Of a stretch of 64,000 bases of DNA, positions 57,827 to 64,000 are shown one piece after another. The stretch comes from Duganella sp. Leaf126 (GTDB lineage Bacteria > Pseudomonadota > Gammaproteobacteria > Burkholderiales > Burkholderiaceae_D), in contig NZ_LMNW01000036.1 of assembly GCF_001423125.1 (NCBI RefSeq), positions 125,827 to 189,826 of the forward strand, read 5' to 3'. The notes beneath the pieces are model-generated. The model did not search any database, was not told the origin of the DNA, and was given only the letters and a program-made list of their open reading frames with translations. Position 1 is the stretch's first letter, and every line of letters starts with the position of its first letter. The position numbers and the translations under genes were made by a program.

Positions 57827-58387
57827 CTATTTCGTCTTCGGCTTGCGCGCGAGGATGTCGGCAATCTGCTTCTTTTCCTTGTCGGTGGCCTTGGCCAGCA
57901 GCGTCTCGTGCTGCTGCGCCGTGTGCACCGCGCGTTCGATGTCGGGCGTGATGGCCGCCGCTTTGCCGATGCGGTAGGTGAGGTAGCCGGTCAGCAGGCA
58001 GGCCGCCAGTGCGCAGGCAATGTAGCCGGCGTTCCACAGGGCGGCGCGGCCGTGGGCGCGGCCGAGATCGCGGCAGACCTGTTCGGCCTGGCCGGTCACG
58101 GCTGCCAGTTGCGCCACCGAGGCGGCCACGGCGGCGGTTGCGGCCTCGGTGGCCAGGCGCGACGCCTCGCGCGCGCTGGTCTCGACGATGGCGGCAGCGC
58201 GGGCTTCCACCCTGGCCGCTTCGGCGATGCGGCCGTCTATCTGGTTCAGGCTGATATTTGCCATGCGGATCAGCTTGTCGCAGCTGGCGACCTGGCGCGT
58301 GAAATTGTGCAGGTCGGCCTGCAGGCGCTCGGCCTGGGTGGTGAAGAAGTCGCCTTGCGGATGCGCGGTCAGGTCGTCTTTGTTCAT
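57827..58387 (-). CDS. Coiled-coil single-pass membrane protein, hypothetical
   Basis: A 186-residue protein. The N-terminal two thirds are Ala-rich coiled coil (RMANISLNQIDGRIAEAARV, EASRLATEAATAAVAASVAQ), followed by one transmembrane helix (AGYIACALAACLLTGYLTY) and a charged tail. The layout resembles mobilization proteins of the MbeB/MobC type and many phage or plasmid accessory proteins, but no relaxase is nearby, so this is only a resemblance. GGAAG precedes the ATG at 58387. Confidence 0.6.
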   Translation of the reverse strand: MNKDDLTAHPQGDFFTTQAERLQADLHNFTRQVASCDKLIRMANISLNQIDGRIAEAARVEARAAAIVETSAREASRLATEAATAAVAASVAQLAAVTGQAEQVCRDLGRAHGRAALWNAGYIACALAACLLTGYLTYRIGKAAAITPDIERAVHTAQQHETLLAKATDKEKKQIADILARKPKTK

Positions 58388-58402
58388 CAGGGCTTCCGAT
58401 AG

Positions 58403-58436
58403 AAAAAGGGCGTGCTGCAAGGAATGCAACACGCCC
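58403..58436 (-). terminator. Rho-independent terminator of the PAP2 phosphatase gene
   Basis: On the minus strand GGGCGTG(T)TGCA pairs with TGCA(G)CACGCCC around TTCCT and is followed by TTTTTC. It lies 48 bp after the phosphatase stop and overlaps the 5' region of the next gene. Confidence 0.85.
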
Positions 58437-58483
58437 CCATCATACCCAAAACCGCCGGTATGGCGTTCCTGCGTCGGCGATCG

Positions 58484-60424
58484 TTAGTTGGCGACCGTCA
58501 GCGTCAGGGTGGTGCCGCTGTAGGTCGGCGTGACCTTGGCAAAGCCGGCCACCGTGATGGTGGCAAACGTGCCTTGCAGGCGGCCAGCGGTGAGCACGGT
58601 GATGGTGTCGCCCGCTTTCGGCTTGTAGCTGCCGGGGAATTTCACGCTCAAGACGCCGCCGCCGATGGTGGCGTCACCGGTCACGGTCATGCCGGCCTGG
58701 CTGGCCGACACGGTGTTGATTTCCAGCGCGGTGGCGCCGGCCAGCTGGGTGTACTTGCCGCCCACCTTGACCGGGCTGGCGGCATTGACTGCCAGCGTGC
58801 CGCCGCTCACGTAGACGTCGCCGGCGCCGAATGCTGCGGACGAATTCGCTTCGAGCGTGCCGGCCGTCAGCTCGGTGCCGCCGGTCCAGCTGTTGTTGCC
58901 GCCCAGCTTGAGCGTTCCCGTGCCTTGCTTGACCAGCTTGCCCGTACCGCCGATGTCGTTGCGCCAGCGGTCGGCCGCATTGAAGCCGCCTTTCGAGGCA
59001 TCCATGTTGACCACGACATTGCCCTTGAACGCGCCGTAGCCGTCGGCTGCCGCGAACAGATTCAAACGGCCCCAGCCTTCAGGGTCGTCCATCACCGGGT
59101 AGCCGGAAGCGAGCGCGGTGGTCTTCAGCACCACGCGGCGCTGGTCGGCGCTCAGGTAGGGCAAGCGGGTTTCGATCAGCACCTCGGCGCCTTTCGGCAC
59201 CACTGCCGCTGCCGTGGTGCTGGCAATTTGCGGCATGCCGTAGGTGCTGCGGCGGATGTAGTTGGCCTTGTTGGTGGCGTAGTCGGCAAAGCGGTCGGTG
59301 GCCGTGGTGCCCGATTGCGCAAACGCCGGGTAGGTGCTGGCGTTGGTGGACGTGGCCGCCATCAGCGTGGTGTGGGCCTGGGCGTAGGCATTGGCTTTCA
59401 GGGTCTGGTTGGCCGGATCGACGAGGTTGCCGGCGACCACGGCTTCGCCGTGGATGCGACCGCTCAGTACGTCCAGCGGCGAGTGCATGCCGGCCAGGAT
59501 GCGCGATTCGCCCAGTTCCAGGCCCCGGCTGAGGATTTCCTGGAACCGTTCCGGCACCACGTAGGCCATCGCCAGCGCATTGCGCATCGCTTCGGCCGAG
59601 TGGCCGCTGGTAAAGCCGCCGTCGGTGGTCGGCGTGCCCGAGCGGGCCGGCAGCAGCGCCGGCAGCACTTGCACCGACGCACTCCAGCGGTACGGACGCG
59701 CATACTTGTAGAAGCGCTTGGCCGGTTCGGTGGAACCGTTGGTGCCCACCATGTTGACGAAATCGACCACGGTGCCGAAGTTGGCGTTGGCGCTGCCACC
59801 GACGCCGTTGTTGTTGCCGCCGTCGTTGTACAGCACGGTGGTGGCGTCGGCCGGCACGCCGGTGATCGTGGTGGTCTGCTGGGTGGCCGCGCGCCAGGCG
59901 GCGGTCAGCGGGCCCATCGAATCGCTGACGCTGTAGCCCTTGCCGCGGCGGTCGTCGAGGTAGGCCAGCGTGGCCTGGTCGGCGGTACGGCCGGCAGTGG
60001 CTTTGACCACGTAGTCGATATTGTAGTTGTGGACGGTGGCGTTGCGCACGGTGCCGCCGTTGCTGCCATCGTTGGGCAGGCCGGTCCAGGCGGAGGCAAC
60101 GACCGCCGGGAAGTTGCCCACGGCCGGCGCGGTCTGGCCTGCATCGACGATCTGGGTCAGCGGGGTCCAGATGTCGAGCATGCCGGCCAGCACGCGCACG
60201 CCGGCGTTGGTATCGAGCGTGGCGTAGCGGGCGTCGCCGCGCTGGTTGGTGGCAATGGTATCGACAAACGCGGTGACCGTCGGCACGGGCGCCGTGTCGG
60301 CCGCACCCTGGTCGGCCGGCGCCGCCGGCATGACCAGCGGGCCTTCATGGTAGGTGCCACCGCAGGCGCTGAGCGCGACGGCGATGCTGAGGGCGAGGAT
60401 GAGCGGGCGTGGCGAAACGTGCAT
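58484..60424 (-). CDS. PAP2-superfamily acid phosphatase lipoprotein with autotransporter-type repeat
   Basis: A 646-residue lipoprotein (lipobox LSAC). The PAP2 phosphatase signature is complete: KRFYKYARP (KxxxxxxRP), FTSGHSAEA, and SRILAGMHSPLDV. From about residue 460 the chain changes to passenger-type beta-strand repeats (GTLKLGGNNSWTGGTELTAG, GTLEANSSAAFGAG) that normally form autotransporter passengers, but no C-terminal translocator barrel follows; it ends GTTLTLTVAN. It is probably a surface-anchored phosphatase; substrate is unknown. Confidence 0.82.
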   Translation of the reverse strand: MHVSPRPLILALSIAVALSACGGTYHEGPLVMPAAPADQGAADTAPVPTVTAFVDTIATNQRGDARYATLDTNAGVRVLAGMLDIWTPLTQIVDAGQTAPAVGNFPAVVASAWTGLPNDGSNGGTVRNATVHNYNIDYVVKATAGRTADQATLAYLDDRRGKGYSVSDSMGPLTAAWRAATQQTTTITGVPADATTVLYNDGGNNNGVGGSANANFGTVVDFVNMVGTNGSTEPAKRFYKYARPYRWSASVQVLPALLPARSGTPTTDGGFTSGHSAEAMRNALAMAYVVPERFQEILSRGLELGESRILAGMHSPLDVLSGRIHGEAVVAGNLVDPANQTLKANAYAQAHTTLMAATSTNASTYPAFAQSGTTATDRFADYATNKANYIRRSTYGMPQIASTTAAAVVPKGAEVLIETRLPYLSADQRRVVLKTTALASGYPVMDDPEGWGRLNLFAAADGYGAFKGNVVVNMDASKGGFNAADRWRNDIGGTGKLVKQGTGTLKLGGNNSWTGGTELTAGTLEANSSAAFGAGDVYVSGGTLAVNAASPVKVGGKYTQLAGATALEINTVSASQAGMTVTGDATIGGGVLSVKFPGSYKPKAGDTITVLTAGRLQGTFATITVAGFAKVTPTYSGTTLTLTVAN

Positions 60425-60543
60425 GGCGGGTCCGGTGATAATGAAAGATGCGATAGAGTAATGGTCTGATATGACGCGCCTGTTACAAGCGGTGGTCTGC
60501 GTGAAAAAATTTCTCGTCGGCCGCCGTTTGCTACAATGGACCG

Positions 60544-60909
60544 GTGAAAAAACTCCTGCTCATCCTGCTGCTTGCCATCTTGCCGATCCAGTCCGCCTGG
60601 TCGATGGCGGCCGTGTATTGCGGGCATGAGCAAAGCAGCGAGCCTCGTGCTTCCCACTTCGGCCACCACGGCCACCAGCACCAGGCGCTGGCCGGCGACG
60701 ATGACGGTGGCAAGGACCACCAGCCCGGCAAGACCAAGGCCCACAGCGACTGCGAAGTCTGCCACCACGCGGTGCAGGCCTCGGTGCTCGACCAGCATGG
60801 TCTGGCCGTGCCACCGATCACCGTCGCCTACGCGCGGCCGCCGTCCCGCCTGTACCTGTCTCCCGTCGCCGAAGGGCCGCCCCGGCCCAACTGGCTGCGC
60901 GTCGCCTAG
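60544..60909 (+). CDS. czcI: CzcI-family periplasmic cation-efflux accessory protein
   Basis: A 121-residue exported protein (signal peptide MKKLLLILLLAILPIQSAWS) with a His-rich segment (HFGHHGHQHQALAG) and CEVCHHA, a plausible metal-binding site. Position directly upstream of czcC/czcB/czcA matches CzcI of Cupriavidus-type operons, where CzcI affects induction. GTG/ATG ambiguity at the start does not change the signal peptide. Confidence 0.8.
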   Translation: MKKLLLILLLAILPIQSAWSMAAVYCGHEQSSEPRASHFGHHGHQHQALAGDDDGGKDHQPGKTKAHSDCEVCHHAVQASVLDQHGLAVPPITVAYARPPSRLYLSPVAEGPPRPNWLRVA

Positions 60910-61041
60910 CACCTGTTTCGGCAGCAGCGGCGGTGCGCCTGCAGCGCCTTTCCCTGCCGAGCGGGTGGTTCAGCGACGAGACGCTCGCCTGATGCCCTGA
61001 CGCCGCCGTCTCGTCGAATATCCCCCTGTCTGGAGAATTCG

Positions 61042-62265
61042 ATGATCAAGTATGTCTTGCCGCTCTGTGTCGCGGCCTGGCCGGCGTGCGCGCCGGCCGC
61101 TTCCGAGCCGGCTGCGCCGCTCACCTTGCAGACCGCGCTGGCGCTGGCCGCCGGCGCCAATGCCGAGCTGTCGGCCGCGCGCCACGAGCTGGGCGCCACC
61201 GACGGCGCCGTGCAGCAGGCCGGCCTGCTGCCCAATCCCGTGCTGGAAGTGGAGCGGGTGGACCGCAAGCGCGCCGACGACGTGCGCGAAACCACGCTGG
61301 TATGGCACCAGCCGCTCGAACTGGGCGGCAAACGCGGCGCCCGTCTCGCTGCTGCCGGCCGCGCACGCGACAGCGCGGCTGCTGCCCTGAGCGCGCGCCA
61401 GGCCGACCTGCGCGCCAGCGTCATCGACGCCTGGTTTGCCGTGCTGGCCGCGCAGGAGCAGCTGCGCCTGGCGCAGCAGGCAACGGACCTGGCGCAGCGC
61501 GCGGCCCAGGCCACCGGCCGCCGCGTCGTCGCCGGCAAGGTCTCGCCGGTGGAAGAGACCCGTGCCAGGGTCGCTGCCGCCTCGGTCGCCCTGGAGCTGC
61601 TGCGCGCGCGCAGCACGCTGGCGGTGGCCCGCAAAACGCTGTCGGCCCTGTGGGGCAACCCGGCGCCGCAATTCGAACGGGCCGACGGCGATATCGACCA
61701 GTTGCCGTCGCTGCCGGCGCCGGCCCTGCTGCACCACCGGCTGGCGCAGGCGCCGGCCATGGCGCAGGCGCGCGCGGAACTGGCCAGCCGCCAGGCGCTG
61801 GCGCAGGTGGCGCTGTCGCGCCGCCTACCCGACATCACGCTGAGCGTGGGCAGCAAGCGCTCGGCGGAACTGGGCCGCTCGCAGCTGATCGTGGGCTTGT
61901 CGGCGCCGCTGCCGCTGTTCGACCGCAACCAGGGCAATGTGCTCGAGACCGCGCGCCGCGTGGACCAGGCGCGCGACGCGCTGTCGGCCACCGCGCTGCG
62001 GCTCGACGCCGAACTGGCGCAGGCGCGCGAGGAATTCGACCTGGCCCGCGACCAGGCGCTGGCGCTGCGCACCGACATCGTGCCCGGCGCGCACAGTGCC
62101 TATGTCGCTGCCACCACCGGTTTCGAACACGGCAAGTTCGGCTTCCTCGACGTGCTCGACGCCCAGCGCACGCTGCTCGAGGCCCGCTCGCAATACCTGA
62201 ACGTGCTGGCGCAGGCGCACCGCGCCCATGCCGCCATCGTCCGCATCCTGGGAGCAGAACAATGA
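61042..62265 (+). CDS. czcC: CzcC-type outer-membrane efflux protein (TolC family)
   Basis: A 407-residue TolC-family outer-membrane channel of a tripartite metal exporter. It has a signal peptide (PLCVAAWPACAPAA), the helix-strand repeats of the family (LTLQTALALAAGANAELSAA, RQADLRASVIDAWFAVLAAQ, VEETRARVAAASVALELLRA) and a C-terminal repeat ending FGFLDVLDAQRTLLEARSQY. It follows czcI by 132 bp and its stop overlaps the next start as ATGA. Confidence 0.88.
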   Translation: MIKYVLPLCVAAWPACAPAASEPAAPLTLQTALALAAGANAELSAARHELGATDGAVQQAGLLPNPVLEVERVDRKRADDVRETTLVWHQPLELGGKRGARLAAAGRARDSAAAALSARQADLRASVIDAWFAVLAAQEQLRLAQQATDLAQRAAQATGRRVVAGKVSPVEETRARVAAASVALELLRARSTLAVARKTLSALWGNPAPQFERADGDIDQLPSLPAPALLHHRLAQAPAMAQARAELASRQALAQVALSRRLPDITLSVGSKRSAELGRSQLIVGLSAPLPLFDRNQGNVLETARRVDQARDALSATALRLDAELAQAREEFDLARDQALALRTDIVPGAHSAYVAATTGFEHGKFGFLDVLDAQRTLLEARSQYLNVLAQAHRAHAAIVRILGAEQ

Positions 62266-63545
62266 AGCCGCAACACAGCCGCATCATGGCCGCCATGGCG
62301 GTCGTCGGACTGCTCCTGGCCGCGTGGATCGTGCTGCCCGAACCGGCAGACGAGGCGCATGGCGCGCATGACCGCGACGCCGCGCCTGCTGCGGCAGCAG
62401 CCGTAGCGCCACCCGGGGCCGACCCGGCACGAACAACGCCACCGTCACCGGTATCGGCATCGGCGCAAGCGAGCGCCCATGCCGGCGCCGGACCTGCCAC
62501 GATCGCGCTCGACGCCGCGCAGATCAAGGCTGCCGGCATCGTGCTGGCCACTGCGGCGCCGGCGCCGGTCAACGTGGTGACGTCGCTGCCGGGCGAGATC
62601 CGCTTCAACGAGGACCGCACCGCCCACGTGGTGCCGAAGCTGGCCGGCGTGGTGACGGCCGTGCACGCCGATCTGGGCCAGCGCGTGCAGCAGGGCCAGC
62701 TGCTGGCCGTGATCGCCAGCAGCAGCCTGTCCGACCAGCGCAGCGAACTGCTGTCGGCGCAGCGCCGCCTGGCGCTGGCCACGACCACGCTCGCGCGCGA
62801 GCAGCGTCTGTGGCAGGACAGGATCTCGGCCGAGCAGGATTATCTGCAGGCGCAGCAAGCCGTGAGCGAAGCCGAGATCGCCGTGCAGAATGCGCGCCAG
62901 AAGCTCGGCGCCATCGGTGCCGGGGCGGTGGACGCAAAACATCTCAACCGCCTGGAACTGCGCGCGCCGTTTTCCGGCGTGGTGATGGACAAGCACCTGA
63001 CGCAAGGCGAAGCGGTCAAGGAGGATGCGATCGTGTTCACGCTGTCCGACCTGTCCACCGTGTGGGCCGACGTCGCCGTGCCGCCACGCGACCTGCACCT
63101 GATGCGGGTCGGCGAGACCGTCACCGTCAAGGCTACCGCGTTTGCTGCGCAGGCGCAGGGCACCATCATCTACGTGGGCGAGCTGCTGGGCGAACAGACC
63201 CGCACCGCGCGCGCGCGGGTGGCGCTGGCCAACCCGGACCGCGCCTGGCGCCCGGGCCTGTTCGTCACGGTCGACGTGCGGTCCGGCCCTGCCGCTGCTG
63301 CCTCCGCTGCTGTTCCCATTCCTGTCGCCGTGGCGGCAGACGCGGTGCAGATGGTGGACGAGCACCCGGTGGTGTTCGTCGAGGTGGCCGGCGGCTTCCG
63401 GGCGCAGCGCGTGCAACCGGGGCGCAGCGACGGCAGGATGACCGAAGTGCTGGCCGGCCTCGCGCCCGGCGCCCGGTATGCCGCTGCCGGCAGCTTCGTG
63501 CTCAAGGCGGAGCTGGGCAAAGACAGCGCCGAACACGCCCATTGA
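62262..63545 (+). CDS. czcB: CzcB-type periplasmic adaptor (membrane fusion protein)
   Basis: A 427-residue adaptor. An N-terminal membrane anchor (MAAMAVVGLLLAAWIVL), a His/Asp-rich segment (DEAHGAHDRDA), a lipoyl/barrel-sandwich half (GVVTAVHADLGQRVQQGQLL), a coiled coil (EQRLWQDRISAEQDYLQAQQ) and the second lipoyl half (LELRAPFSGVVMDKHLTQGE) are visible. It links CzcA to CzcC. The ATG overlaps the czcC stop, so the two are translationally coupled. Confidence 0.9.
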   Translation: MKPQHSRIMAAMAVVGLLLAAWIVLPEPADEAHGAHDRDAAPAAAAAVAPPGADPARTTPPSPVSASAQASAHAGAGPATIALDAAQIKAAGIVLATAAPAPVNVVTSLPGEIRFNEDRTAHVVPKLAGVVTAVHADLGQRVQQGQLLAVIASSSLSDQRSELLSAQRRLALATTTLAREQRLWQDRISAEQDYLQAQQAVSEAEIAVQNARQKLGAIGAGAVDAKHLNRLELRAPFSGVVMDKHLTQGEAVKEDAIVFTLSDLSTVWADVAVPPRDLHLMRVGETVTVKATAFAAQAQGTIIYVGELLGEQTRTARARVALANPDRAWRPGLFVTVDVRSGPAAAASAAVPIPVAVAADAVQMVDEHPVVFVEVAGGFRAQRVQPGRSDGRMTEVLAGLAPGARYAAAGSFVLKAELGKDSAEHAH

Positions 63546-63558
63546 CCGCGGAGAGCCC

Positions 63559-64000
63559 ATGTTCGAACGACTGATTCAATTTGCCATCGGCCAGCGCGCG
63601 CTGGTGATGCTGCTGGTCGCCGCCATGGCGGCGCTGGGCATCTACCATTATCGGCACCTGCCGATCGACGCCGTGCCCGACATCACCAATGTCCAGGTGC
63701 AGATCAACACGGCGGCGCCCGGCTACTCGCCGCTGGAAACCGAGCAGCGCGTGACCTACCCGCTCGAGACGGTGATGGCCGGCCTGCCGCACCTCGTGCA
63801 AACCCGCTCGCTGTCGCGCTACGGCCTGTCGCAGATCACCGTGGTCTTCGAGGACGGCACCGATATCTTCTTTGCCCGCCAGCTGGTCAATGAACGCCTG
63901 CAGCAGGCACGCGACCAGCTGCCGGCCGGCGTGACGCCGGCCATGGGGCCGGTATCGACCGGTCTCGGCGAAATCTACCTGTGGACGGTGGAAGCGACGC
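63559..64000 (+). CDS. czcA: CzcA-type heavy-metal RND efflux pump, 5' end only
   Basis: About 147 codons before the window ends. The product starts MFERLIQFAIGQRALVMLLV and continues LPIDAVPDITNVQVQINTAA and LSRYGLSQITVVFEDGTDIF, the conserved N-terminus and first periplasmic segment of CzcA/CusA pumps. It lies 13 bp after czcB. The metal (zinc, cobalt, cadmium or copper/silver) depends on residues outside the window; the czcI neighbour favours Co/Zn/Cd. Confidence 0.93.
   Translation, partial: MFERLIQFAIGQRALVMLLVAAMAALGIYHYRHLPIDAVPDITNVQVQINTAAPGYSPLETEQRVTYPLETVMAGLPHLVQTRSLSRYGLSQITVVFEDGTDIFFARQLVNERLQQARDQLPAGVTPAMGPVSTGLGEIYLWTVEAT

Noticed and set aside
57827..58387. Plasmid mobilization gene
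   Set aside because: Only a general coiled-coil plus transmembrane resemblance; no relaxase, oriT-like repeat or other mobilization gene is nearby.

Overview
The window is GC-rich chromosomal DNA from a betaproteobacterium. Gene content and protein style point to the Oxalobacteraceae (Massilia, Duganella, Janthinobacterium group): ArgP, GTP-dependent PEP carboxykinase, RdgC, a VF530-family protein, a CzcICBA metal-efflux cluster, and genes with strong G/C preference at third codon positions. Species-level assignment is inference. No rRNA operon, complete prophage, integrase or CRISPR array is visible.

Layout. 1-7.5 kb is housekeeping: partial argP, a lipoamide-dehydrogenase-like flavoprotein, an SRPBCC protein, Rep helicase, SlyX, a UPF0303 protein, a diguanylate cyclase and a TMEM175-like channel. 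7.5-9.3 kb is accessory DNA: a broken isochorismatase-type hydrolase gene, then an 823-bp transposon-like element (7831-8653) with TGTC/GACA ends, 19-bp iterons and a 5-bp target duplication, carrying one unknown gene. 9.4-13.7 kb holds two exported M3 oligopeptidases in tandem. 13.8-21.8 kb has VF530, DUF4404 and YgiQ genes, an RCC1-repeat lipoprotein, and a membrane NMT1-PAS-GGDEF-EAL sensor with a repeat-rich, ambiguous 5' end. 21.9-24.2 kb is ahpC-ahpF behind a candidate OxyR site. 24.3-29.3 kb has a low-GC DUF1016 nuclease, an AI-2E family permease with a cNMP-binding partner, an ABC pair and tRNA-Asp/tRNA-Val.

29.4-44.5 kb contains an MFS transporter, dinB with a perfect LexA box, rdgC, a one-domain asparaginase, a 104-bp tandem repeat beside a D-2-hydroxyacid dehydrogenase, pckG with a long leader, a HAD phosphatase, an exported DUF885 protein, and divergent uvrA/ssb sharing a near-consensus LexA box. 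44.6-52.3 kb holds a MarR/flavin-monooxygenase pair and an apparent carbohydrate locus: palindromic operators, a 19-codon coupled leader ORF, a GntP permease, a FadR-type regulator, and a large exported protein with two beta-helix modules and a possible gluconolactonase-like propeller. 52.4-60.4 kb encodes envelope and surface proteins, including an alginate-export-type porin with an out-of-phase low-complexity linker, an LpxR-like lipid A deacylase and a PAP2 phosphatase lipoprotein with passenger-type repeats. 60.5-64 kb is czcI-czcC-czcB-czcA, with czcA running off the end.

The two observations most worth following are the gene-carrying mini-transposon at 7831-8653, which has intact ends and target duplication but no transposase, and the GntP/FadR/beta-helix locus with its operators and leader ORF.
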